Assembly: GCF_003721225.1 (NCBI RefSeq)
Contig: NZ_RIZI01000168.1
Span: forward strand, 1-30,042
Length of the DNA stretch: 30,042 nt
Direction: 5' to 3'
From: Acidithiobacillus sulfuriphilus
GTDB lineage: Bacteria; Pseudomonadota; Gammaproteobacteria; Acidithiobacillales; Acidithiobacillaceae
In this document: positions 5,725 through 13,695 of the stretch, in pieces
Numbering within the stretch: the first letter of the stretch is position 1
Layout of the letters: each line of letters begins with the position of its first letter
The notes under the pieces: generated by a model
What the model was told of the DNA's origin: nothing
Database searches by the model: none
The model's input: the letters and a program-made list of their open reading frames with translations, nothing else
Position numbers and translations under genes: made by a program

Positions 5725-8109
5725 ATGATCCAACTGTTCAGAATCAGGCCCATAATTAGTGCCTTGGGCGTGTTAGGCGTTTGCTCTGTCACAACAGTTG
5801 CCTTTGCAAAAAATGACGTTACAGCCCCGACCTCGAGCGGGCATAAAGCCCAGCGCATCATTGCCATCGGCGAGGTAACTGGCAGTGCCGCAGATGAAAC
5901 CGCTGATTCAGCGCGCACTCCACAGTTGCCAAATCAGAAACGAATCTTCAAATCAGGCATTGCCACTAAGGTGCTGGGCCGGGACGAGATCGAAGCGGCA
6001 GGACCTGCAGCAGGCGGCGCAGCAATCTTAAACTACGCGCCCGGCGTACATATGCTGACTGGTTATAGTGGCACCGGCGCATCGAAATCAGAGATCAGCA
6101 TCAACGGAATCAAACAAGGTTGGGGCAACCCCAAGGGCGCCATAGACAATGGAGGCATTGCTGTCAGTTTTGACGGCGTACCCATGGTAAATCCCTCAAG
6201 CGGCCTGTGGCAGTCACCCCAGATCAACCAGCCATCCATAATTCAAGGGGTTAAAATCACATATGGGCCTGGAAATCCAGCTAGCCGCTGGTATAACAAT
6301 ATTGGTGGCGGGATTAACTTTGTGCCTTTGCAACCTACAGAAAAACCAGAGGCCACGGTAGGCATCGGTTATGGCAGTTATGATTTCAAGAATATTCATT
6401 TTAGCGTAAATACAGGAAATCATGATGGATTTTCTGCGGTATTTGCCGGTGGTGTCAGCAGTGGCAACAGTTACCTTCATCCTATAGTTGGTAGTACGTT
6501 GCTTAGTCCCTCCGGATCGATTTTCCCAAGCTCCAGTTATGCCTGGTATTTCAAAGGAATAAAAAGATTTCACCGGGGCGATGTCAGCTTTGGCGCCTAT
6601 TTGGCGAAAGGCTCTGCTTACAAACCATTTGTGACGCCGGTCACCCCCATTCAAGGCGTAACCATCAACGGATTTAACGCTAAAGGTCAAACGATAGCGG
6701 GGCCACTATTAAGTCAGTCCACTTCTGGGTTTTATGGCGGTATCCCTTATAAGGAGGATAGCAATACCACCTATTTGTTATATAGTAAGCTGAACGTCTT
6801 CATTGGTGCTCATACCACCTTGCACAACATGATTTGGTATCGCCATGGAAACCGCTTACATACTGCCATTCAGTTCCCGGAGGCCGATGCGAAGAATCCC
6901 TACGAATATAATAATCCTGTGGACAATGTCTACGGAGAAAAACTTCAATTTTCAACCCGTTTGCCATGGAATCGATTGAAATACGGCGGATTCTTTCTGC
7001 ATAGCCGATACGAATCGGAAAATCCATTTTACAATTCCGGCGGTAGCAGGAGTGTTCCCAATGATAAATATCGCAATGATTTCTTTAACCAAACCGATCT
7101 TGCCGCATTTATACAGGACAAGATACAACCCATAAAAACTCTCGACATTACACCAGGCGTACGCTTTATCAATTATTTGACCAATTATACTCCAGACACT
7201 ATAGAAACTTTTCCGGAGTCATATATTCTTTACCCCAAAGGAAACGAAGCGAAATTTGGTCCGGCCTCCTCAAGTTTTACCAAGCCGGAGCTATCTTTGG
7301 CGATAAACTGGCGGCCAATAAGGCATCTTGCCTTTTTCGTCAGCTACGGGGAGGCGTACAAGATACCCGAAGATGGGGGTGGCGGCGGTCCATATCAGTC
7401 AGTGCCAGCTAGTGCTGTTAGTCTGGAGGAAGGTAAAGAGTATCAAGCGGGCATCAAGCTGCACTTTCTTAACAAAGGAATTCTCCATCATTTTTTGTTG
7501 AGTGCGAACTGGTACCATCTACGTTTCTCTAACGAGTCAATTTTTACGACACTTGCCAATGGAAATATTATAAACGCCAGTGGAACATCGGATTACCAGG
7601 GTGTAAACCTGAGCATTGATGATGATCCTCTGTATTGGCTGCATGTGTTTTCCAATCTGAGCTTAGAGAAGGCTGATTTCACGAATTATACTACAGGTGG
7701 GATCAGTTATAACGGCCTCCCCGTCACCGATGTACCATCACAAACATTCAACATTGGGGCCTACACGAGATACTATGCATACGACATCCTCCTTGAACCC
7801 CGTATATGGGAACAGTATACCGGGCCACAGGCGATGTTCAACAATCTTACCGGGGCGCCTTCGGACACTGCCAAGGTTCCTGCTTATGCGCTTTTGAATT
7901 TAGCCATCAGGGCAACCATCCCCATACATATGCCCCTGTTGAAGGCGATCACAGCGAACCTCAGCATGTTGAATGTATTGGGTCGGAAATACGATGGTTA
8001 TGAATACATTTCCAGCGGCGGGGTATATGGGCCTACATCTGCGGGGAAGATCCTTGGATATGCAGGTGCACCACGTACTGTCTATGCAGAGCTTGAAGCA
8101 AAGTTTTGA
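5725..8109 (+). CDS. TonB-dependent outer-membrane receptor
   Basis: A 794-residue receptor starting at an ATG with a GAGAGGAAAAG site. Residues 1-28 form a Sec signal peptide (cleavage likely after VAFA). A plug domain follows (TKVLGRDEIEAAGPAAGG, the EISINGIKQGWGN region and the SFDGVPMVNP region), then a 22-strand-type barrel rich in aromatic and Gly residues, ending in the YAELEAKF outer-membrane signature. The barrel resembles Fe-siderophore-type receptors in layout (GPGNPASRWYNNIGGGINF), but the ligand cannot be read from sequence. A possible cobalamin-type leader hints at a corrinoid or linked metal ligand. It appears to be monocistronic, with a strong hairpin 16 nt after the stop. Confidence 0.9.
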   Translation: MIQLFRIRPIISALGVLGVCSVTTVAFAKNDVTAPTSSGHKAQRIIAIGEVTGSAADETADSARTPQLPNQKRIFKSGIATKVLGRDEIEAAGPAAGGAAILNYAPGVHMLTGYSGTGASKSEISINGIKQGWGNPKGAIDNGGIAVSFDGVPMVNPSSGLWQSPQINQPSIIQGVKITYGPGNPASRWYNNIGGGINFVPLQPTEKPEATVGIGYGSYDFKNIHFSVNTGNHDGFSAVFAGGVSSGNSYLHPIVGSTLLSPSGSIFPSSSYAWYFKGIKRFHRGDVSFGAYLAKGSAYKPFVTPVTPIQGVTINGFNAKGQTIAGPLLSQSTSGFYGGIPYKEDSNTTYLLYSKLNVFIGAHTTLHNMIWYRHGNRLHTAIQFPEADAKNPYEYNNPVDNVYGEKLQFSTRLPWNRLKYGGFFLHSRYESENPFYNSGGSRSVPNDKYRNDFFNQTDLAAFIQDKIQPIKTLDITPGVRFINYLTNYTPDTIETFPESYILYPKGNEAKFGPASSSFTKPELSLAINWRPIRHLAFFVSYGEAYKIPEDGGGGGPYQSVPASAVSLEEGKEYQAGIKLHFLNKGILHHFLLSANWYHLRFSNESIFTTLANGNIINASGTSDYQGVNLSIDDDPLYWLHVFSNLSLEKADFTNYTTGGISYNGLPVTDVPSQTFNIGAYTRYYAYDILLEPRIWEQYTGPQAMFNNLTGAPSDTAKVPAYALLNLAIRATIPIHMPLLKAITANLSMLNVLGRKYDGYEYISSGGVYGPTSAGKILGYAGAPRTVYAELEAKF

Positions 8110-8124
8110 GCGCAGTCTCAGCTT

Positions 8125-8160
8125 TGCCTTCCTGACGGGTAAAAATCCGTCAGGAAGGCA
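8125..8160 (+). terminator. Strong hairpin after the TonB receptor gene
   Basis: TGCCTTCCTGACGG (8125-8138) pairs perfectly over 14 bp with its complement at 8147-8160 around an 8-nt loop. No T-run follows, so it may be an atypical terminator or a 3'-end-protecting stem-loop. Confidence 0.55.
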
Positions 8161-8506
8161 TGGAGCGGCAGTCTTGGCCGGAGGAGAAATCGCGGTCTGA
8201 GGCGGGTGGAAAAAAATGGATACCTTCGGTCACTTGGAATGAGTCATCGGAGATGTAGGATGTAGATGTAATGGATGGAAAGATCGGAGGCAGTGGGGGG
8301 ACAGGTCGCCACGGCAACATGAGGGTTGTGACACCTGGCCGGATCGGATCATGTTGCACGGTGACCGGGTCAAGCAAGCTTCAAGCCGAAAAAACGGATA
8401 ATAGCTCCGGAAATCTCGATTTGTCATAAAAATGCAAGAAAAATGACATAAAAGGTTCATATTTCCATAGTATCATTTCTGCAAACAACTATTGGGAGAA
8501 GAAACC
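8161..8506. promoter_or_regulatory. Intergenic region with TGTCAT...ATGACA dyad, presumed promoter of the porin-ABC operon
   Basis: No gene is seen here. TGTCAT (8422-8427) and ATGACA (8443-8448) form a dyad whose arms are 21 bp apart, two helical turns, in an A-rich stretch. A TAGTAT at 8468-8473 could be the -10 box, with ATGACA as a weak -35 (19 bp spacer). The half-site is the same TGACA/TGTCA seen before the upstream TonB receptor, so both may answer to one regulator. Confidence 0.35.
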
Positions 8507-9808
8507 ATGATCCGCTTTTCCTTGGGGCTGGCCGTCACCGCGGGCCTTGGCCTCGCCACCCCCATTCTTGCCCACGCCGGAACACTGCAGAGTTTTGTCA
8601 ACAAAAGCGAAATCAATGGGGTAGTGCGTTCCTATTACTTCAGCAAGCTCTATGGCGCCGACAACAAACTCAATCAGGACGCCTACAGCTTGGGCGGCAT
8701 CCTGAATGTCCGGACGGCACCGTTCCTGGGCGGTTTCGGGGTCGGCGTGAGCTTCTTTACGGCCAATGCCTTGGGTACTCACGGAGACACCCCCAATGAT
8801 GTAGACACCACCCTCATGGGCATTGCGCCCTCCATCAATGCCCTGGGTCAGGCCTATATCCAATACGCCCCCTCCCATCGCCTCATGTTGCGAGTCGGCA
8901 ACCAGATCATCAACACCCCCTGGATGGGGCCGCGTGACTCGCGCATGCTGCCCCAGACTTTTCAGGGCATATACGCCGCCCTGACCCCCATCGCCGGGCT
9001 ACGGTTGGAGGGTATGCGCGTGTTTCGTTGGAAGAGCCGGACATCCAGCGATTATTCTAAAGATAATCTCTATTATCCTACTGGTTATAATGGTGATCCC
9101 ATGTATGGAGTAAAGGCAGTACTGCCCAAGACGGCTGCTCAATTCCAAGGAACCTTGGCTTTTGGAGCCAACTACAAGGCGATGGATATCAATCTGTCGG
9201 CTTGGTATTATAATTTTTATGGCTTTGCCAATATGTTTTATACCACTGCCGCCTACACGCTGAAAACGCCTGGCGGTTTTTCCCCTTTTATAGCCGCTCA
9301 GTATATGCGTGAATGGGAAAACGACTCGTTTTTCCAAAAATACCATGCCAATCTTTTCGGTCAGACAGGGAGCGTCAATGCCACCCTCTGGGGCACGAAA
9401 TTAGGAATGAAGTTCCCCGGCGGGCAGATCTTTGCGGCATATAATGCCTTGAGTCCCCACGCCGGGGCCTTTGGCGGAGGCGCCATCGTTTCGCCCTATG
9501 GCAATTATACCGCCATGTACGCCTCCTTCATGACCGACAACCTTTTGGCCTTTGGACCCGGCCATGTTTGGCGTTTGGGCGCTGCCTACACCGTGTGGCA
9601 TAAGCAAATCCGCTTCATCTCTGGCTATTCGCGTTTCGATACCTATTACAGTGGTAAAACCAGCGGCGTCTATCTTGACCTCGCCTATGCCCCGGAGGCT
9701 CTCAAGGGCCTGTCCGTCCGCGACCGCGTCGCCATTGACAACGGCTTGGCATCGTATTATGGACATTCGTACATCTATAACCGTCTCATGCTGCAATACG
9801 CTTTTTAA
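8507..9808 (+). CDS. Outer-membrane porin-like beta-barrel protein
   Basis: A 433-residue barrel protein. The ATG at 8507 follows a GGGAGAAG site; an upstream TTG at 8492 is not needed. Residues 1-24 are a signal peptide (MIRFSLGLAVTAGLGLATPI, cleaved near AHAG). The mature part begins LQSFVNKSEINGVVRSYYFS, has the alternating aromatic strands and DxRMLPQTFQG-type segment common in OprD/OPR-family porins, and ends MLQYAF with a terminal Phe. The gene precedes the ABC importer by 20 nt, so the pair probably forms one import route. The central third (about 9030-9370) is markedly AT-richer than both ends, suggesting local replacement of barrel and loop sequence. Substrate unknown. Confidence 0.82.
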   Translation: MIRFSLGLAVTAGLGLATPILAHAGTLQSFVNKSEINGVVRSYYFSKLYGADNKLNQDAYSLGGILNVRTAPFLGGFGVGVSFFTANALGTHGDTPNDVDTTLMGIAPSINALGQAYIQYAPSHRLMLRVGNQIINTPWMGPRDSRMLPQTFQGIYAALTPIAGLRLEGMRVFRWKSRTSSDYSKDNLYYPTGYNGDPMYGVKAVLPKTAAQFQGTLAFGANYKAMDINLSAWYYNFYGFANMFYTTAAYTLKTPGGFSPFIAAQYMREWENDSFFQKYHANLFGQTGSVNATLWGTKLGMKFPGGQIFAAYNALSPHAGAFGGGAIVSPYGNYTAMYASFMTDNLLAFGPGHVWRLGAAYTVWHKQIRFISGYSRFDTYYSGKTSGVYLDLAYAPEALKGLSVRDRVAIDNGLASYYGHSYIYNRLMLQYAF

Positions 9809-9828
9809 CGATCATCAGGCGATTTCTC

Positions 9829-10956
9829 ATGGCGGTAGAGTACATTCACCATTACCACCCCGAACAGGCTAGGCCAATCAAAAAACTCGCTCTAGAGGTG
9901 GATAACATCCAGGTCCGGCACAGTAATCGGGTGATTCTCCAGGGAGTGAACCTCGCGCTGGAAGAAGGTACCTATGCTTGCCTGCTGGGCGAATCAGGTT
10001 CTGGCAAGAGCACCCTGCTCGCCGCCATCGCCGGCATGCTCAAACCGTCGGAGGGGATAGTGAAACTACACGGAGAAATGGTCTCCTCTACCCAGGGGCA
10101 TTGGCTGGCACCCGAAAAGCGGGGCATTGGCATGGTGTTTCAAGAACCGGCCCTCTGGCCCCATATGCGGGTTCTGGACAACGTGCTATTCCCCCTCAAA
10201 TCGCGAGGGATGGTCCCTGACCGGCAACGCGCCTTGGCCTTGCTGGAAAAAATGGACCTTCCCGCCGCTACCGCCGAGCGGCGCCCTCATGAGTTGTCCG
10301 GCGGACAACGGCAGCGGGTCGCCATCGCCCGGGCCATTATCGCCCGTCCGCGCTTGGTACTACTGGATGAGCCCCTCTCCGCCCTGGATCACAGTATTCG
10401 GGAAGAAATCCGAACTTTTTTACGCGCGCTTTTCCGCGAGGAGGGTATTACCGCCCTGCACGTTACCCATGACCCGGAAGAGGCCTTTGACCTGGGCACC
10501 CGGATCGGTTTCCTTGGCGCGGGTCGGTTGGCTCAGTGGGATAGTCCGGAGGGGGTCTATCGTTGCCCCGCAACGGAGACCGTGGCCCGTTTGAGCGGGC
10601 CTGTACGGTTCCTGCCCGTCATGGTGACCGCAGTAGATGCGGGCCATGCCCACCTGAGCGTCAGCAAGGATTCGCTGCGGGTGCCGGCCCATCCGGAACT
10701 GCGGCCTGGGCCGGCGCTGCTGGCCCTGCGTCCCGAGGCCGTGCTCTGCGATAGTGAGAGCGGCGCACGCGCCACGGTCATCCGTGCCCAATGGTCTAGG
10801 GGCCGTTACCTCCTGGAACTGGAATTGCCCGAGGGCGACCGCCTCCTGTCCTACTCCGCCACGGGAAGGATGGGCATCCGTTATCTGAAAATCCGCCCTG
10901 AAGACGCCTGGTGCCTACCGCCAGAAACAGAACTCACCGCTGAGGAGACCTCATGA
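9829..10956 (+). CDS. ABC importer ATP-binding protein (FbpC/PotA-like)
   Basis: A 375-residue nucleotide-binding subunit. It has Walker A GESGSGKS, Q-loop VFQEPALWPHMRV, signature LSGGQRQRVAIARA, Walker B LVLLDEPLSALD and the switch His in LHVTHDPEEA. A C-terminal TOBE-like regulatory domain (about residues 250-375) contains LALRPEAV. The layout is that of the Fe3+/polyamine/thiamine/phosphonate importer group. It overlaps the binding-protein gene by 4 nt (ATGA). The start at 9829 keeps a His-rich N-terminal extension (YIHHYH) ahead of the usual start of the domain; an internal start cannot be excluded. It energises the permease encoded two genes downstream. Confidence 0.92.
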   Translation: MAVEYIHHYHPEQARPIKKLALEVDNIQVRHSNRVILQGVNLALEEGTYACLLGESGSGKSTLLAAIAGMLKPSEGIVKLHGEMVSSTQGHWLAPEKRGIGMVFQEPALWPHMRVLDNVLFPLKSRGMVPDRQRALALLEKMDLPAATAERRPHELSGGQRQRVAIARAIIARPRLVLLDEPLSALDHSIREEIRTFLRALFREEGITALHVTHDPEEAFDLGTRIGFLGAGRLAQWDSPEGVYRCPATETVARLSGPVRFLPVMVTAVDAGHAHLSVSKDSLRVPAHPELRPGPALLALRPEAVLCDSESGARATVIRAQWSRGRYLLELELPEGDRLLSYSATGRMGIRYLKIRPEDAWCLPPETELTAEETS

Positions 10957-11930
10957 TTCGCGTACTGCTGCTGGCTTTCACTTTCCTCATATCCAGTGTC
11001 GCTGAGGCCGCCACACTGGTCGTCTACAGCTCAGCGCCCGCATCCCTCGCCAGGCAACTGGCTGCGGCTTTTGAAAAGAAAACCGGTGACCAGGTGGAGT
11101 TATATACGGCGAGCACTGGCAAGGTCATGGCCCGCCTTGCCGCCGAGGCCGCCCGCCCCCATGCCGACGTAGTCATTCTCGCCGACTGGACGGCAGGCTT
11201 GGCGCTCGCCAAGGACGATATGGTCTTCCCCTATCATCCCGCTGCCTTGGCGACCCTTCTGCGCAAGCCCTTGCAGCTTGCCGGTCCCTTTCTTCCCCTC
11301 GGCGCCGATACCGTTTCCATCGTCATGAACACCCAGGCGCTGCCCAAGGGAGCGACACTGCCCGACGATTGGTTCGCGCTCACCGCCCCCGAGTGGCGGG
11401 ACCGGCTGACCATGCCCAATCCCCTGCTTTCTGGCACCGCTTCCGACTTTGTATTGGCCTTTGTGGACGAGTATGGTGCCAAGGCCTGGCAATACTTCTC
11501 CGCTCTCAAGGCCAATGGCTGCATTTGGCCCGGTACCAATCACGCTTCTCTGCAACCCGTCGAGATGGGTGAACGCAGCGGCATGGTCGCCGCCGTGGGC
11601 CACACCGCTCTTCTGGCCAAGCTGGCCGGCAATAGTCTGGAGCTTATTCATCCCAAGTCGGGCATGTTGCTCATTCCCCGGCCCATCATGATCATGAAGT
11701 CCGCTGCTAATCGCCCCCTTGCTGAGCAATTCGTGGATTTCACCCTATCGAAGGACGGTCAGGAACTCGTCGCCAAGTCCCTTCTTCTCCCAGCCCGGAA
11801 GGATGTGACCCCAGACTCCGTCTGGCCCAATCTGGATAAGCTGCACTTCCTCCCGGTCCATTGGGATGCCATCGCTAGCCAACGGACATCCGTGTTGGCG
11901 CGTTTCCGCAAGGAAATTTTAGGGCAGTGA
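10953..11930 (+). CDS. Periplasmic substrate-binding protein of FbpA-like family
   Basis: A 325-residue exported protein with a Sec signal peptide (residues 1-20, cleavage near AEAA). The family core is clear: LVVYSSAPASLARQLAAAF, then a segment beginning STGKVMARLAAEAARPHADV, then a WR-DRLTMPNPLLSGTASDF segment. This is the Fe3+/thiamine/phosphonate-type binding-protein superfamily. The adjacent Tyr-Tyr iron ligands of classical FbpA are not seen at the equivalent place (GMVAAVGHTALLAK), so simple ferric-ion binding is doubtful. The gene overlaps both neighbours by 4 nt (ATGA and GTGA), showing tight coupling with ATPase and permease. Likely substrates include another oxyanion, a chelated metal or a small organic anion. 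Confidence 0.88.
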   Translation: MIRVLLLAFTFLISSVAEAATLVVYSSAPASLARQLAAAFEKKTGDQVELYTASTGKVMARLAAEAARPHADVVILADWTAGLALAKDDMVFPYHPAALATLLRKPLQLAGPFLPLGADTVSIVMNTQALPKGATLPDDWFALTAPEWRDRLTMPNPLLSGTASDFVLAFVDEYGAKAWQYFSALKANGCIWPGTNHASLQPVEMGERSGMVAAVGHTALLAKLAGNSLELIHPKSGMLLIPRPIMIMKSAANRPLAEQFVDFTLSKDGQELVAKSLLLPARKDVTPDSVWPNLDKLHFLPVHWDAIASQRTSVLARFRKEILGQ

Positions 11931-13540
11931 AGCAGGGTACCGCACTCTTCACGGGGCTGGTCCTCGCCATTCTGGTCCTGGCGCCGCTGCTCCTCATCGG
12001 CGCCGAGGCTTTTCAACCTCAGCCTTCTTCGAGCCCAGGGGCAGTCAGCGCCTTGCAGAGTCTCGGTCAAGATCGGTATTTTTGGGAAGCTTTCGGGGGC
12101 ACCCTGCGCTTGGCCGGCTTGGCCACGCTCTTTGCGATACCCGTGGGACTGGGGATCGCCCTCCTCATGAATTACGCTCCGCCACCGGCCAGAAGGCTCT
12201 GGGAGCCCCTGGTGCTGGTGCCATTTCTTATGCCGCCCTACCTCACCGCCGTGGCCTGGAGCCTATTGGCCGGTCCTATGGGCCTCATTCAGCAAAATAT
12301 GCATGCCTTGGGCATGCCATTGGAATCTTTCCTGTACAGTCTGTCCGGCATGGCAGCGGTCATGGCCTTGCACCTTTCTCCTCTGTCCTACGTGCTTTTG
12401 CGAGCCGCCCTTGGCAATAGCGATCCGGCCTTGTTCAAGGCCGCTCGCATCCACGGCGCGGGTGCGATGCGCGCCTTTGCAACGGCTATTCTCCCGGGAA
12501 TACTTCCCGCCATGGCGGCCGCCGCTCTATTGATCTTTCTTGCCAGTGCCGAGGAATTTGGCGTGCCCGCAGTGCTGAGCAGCTACACCGGCATCCGCGT
12601 CCTCAGTACCACGGTGGAAGAAGCTATGAACGTCTGGCCGGTGGACTTGCCCAGGGCCGCGGCGGTGGGCCTCATACTCAGTCTGCTGGGCTTTGTGGCC
12701 TGGGCGCTCTACCGACCTTTGGCCAAAGACAACCGGGGGCAAGTCGGTCGTCGCGAGAGCACACCGTGTTGGTGGTCCTTGACCCCCATTCTGGCTTTCG
12801 TCCTCCTGGCCACCTTGCTACCCATCGGTGCCATTATTGCAGTCTCTTTGGAAAAAGCCATCACCGCCGGCTTTCATCCAGCCAATCTCACTTGGCGGCA
12901 CTATGGCCATATCCTATCCAGCGGCTCCTCCGCTTTCCTCGCCTTGCGCACCAGCATCCTTTTGAGTCTTTCGGTAGCAATCGGCACGATGCTGCTTGCG
13001 CTGTTGAGCGCGACGGTGGTGCACCGCGGCGGTGCGGGCTCCCGCTGGATCGATCTCCTGGCCACCCTGCCCAACGCCTTTCCCGGCGTGGTCTTGGCCG
13101 TCGGGCTGATCCTTTTTTGGAATGCCCCCTGGAACCCGCTCCCCCTCTATGGCCACCTCGCCATCTTGGGAGTGGCCTACGCCACCGTTACCTTCCCCTA
13201 TGCCTTTCGCCACGCGCGCACGGGCCTTTCGCAGGTGCCCACGGTTCTGGAGCAGGCCGGGCGCGTTCATGGTGCATCACCATTCGGCGTATTTTGGCGC
13301 ATTCGTGTGCCGCTGGCCTGGCCCCTCCTGATTGGCGGTGCTACCGTGGTCTTCGCCCTCTCGATGCGCGAGTTGGTGACATCGCTCCTACTTCAGCCTC
13401 CAGGCGTCCAAGTCATCTCCACTTACGTGTTCAACCAATTTCAACAGGGGAACATGGGCGATGGCATGGCCATGTCGGTCATCGGCGTACTGAGTTCCGC
13501 CCTTATCCTGGGCTTGGCGAGGGGGACATTGCAGCGGTGA
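11927..13540 (+). CDS. ABC importer permease, fused two-domain FbpB type
   Basis: A 537-residue inner-membrane protein with about 12 hydrophobic segments. It is two six-helix permease units joined by a polar linker near residue 270. Each half has an EAA-type loop for contact with the ATPase: KAARIHGAGAMRAFATAILP in the first and EQAGRVHGASPFGVFWRIRV in the second. This is the normal FbpB/ThiP-type architecture. The start is a GTG overlapping the binding-protein TGA (GTGA). It is the last gene of the porin-ATPase-binding protein-permease operon; a T-tailed hairpin follows about 90 nt later. Confidence 0.92.
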   Translation: MKQGTALFTGLVLAILVLAPLLLIGAEAFQPQPSSSPGAVSALQSLGQDRYFWEAFGGTLRLAGLATLFAIPVGLGIALLMNYAPPPARRLWEPLVLVPFLMPPYLTAVAWSLLAGPMGLIQQNMHALGMPLESFLYSLSGMAAVMALHLSPLSYVLLRAALGNSDPALFKAARIHGAGAMRAFATAILPGILPAMAAAALLIFLASAEEFGVPAVLSSYTGIRVLSTTVEEAMNVWPVDLPRAAAVGLILSLLGFVAWALYRPLAKDNRGQVGRRESTPCWWSLTPILAFVLLATLLPIGAIIAVSLEKAITAGFHPANLTWRHYGHILSSGSSAFLALRTSILLSLSVAIGTMLLALLSATVVHRGGAGSRWIDLLATLPNAFPGVVLAVGLILFWNAPWNPLPLYGHLAILGVAYATVTFPYAFRHARTGLSQVPTVLEQAGRVHGASPFGVFWRIRVPLAWPLLIGGATVVFALSMRELVTSLLLQPPGVQVISTYVFNQFQQGNMGDGMAMSVIGVLSSALILGLARGTLQR

Positions 13541-13633
13541 AGCTATGGCTATGAGTATCTCGGACAGCTCGCTAACAGCCTCCCGCCGCTAGCCATGATG
13601 CGCTCCCTGCACGGACGCGCCAGGCATGGCACG

Positions 13634-13667
13634 TAGCTATGCCGGTTCAGTCCGGCAGCTAGGTTTT
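13634..13667 (+). terminator. Rho-independent terminator of the porin-ABC operon
   Basis: TAGCT/AGCTA and GCCGG/CCGGC form a 10-bp stem with a 2-nt bulge and a 6-nt loop, followed by GGTTTT. It lies between the permease stop and the convergent TonB receptor stop. Confidence 0.6.
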
Positions 13668-13695
13668 CGCAGAGGCGCGGGAGCCGGCATCCCCC

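Noticed and set aside
12766..13554. 262-residue plus-strand frame inside the permease gene
   Set aside because: An out-of-frame shadow in high-GC sequence; the permease frame has clear membrane segments and EAA loops.
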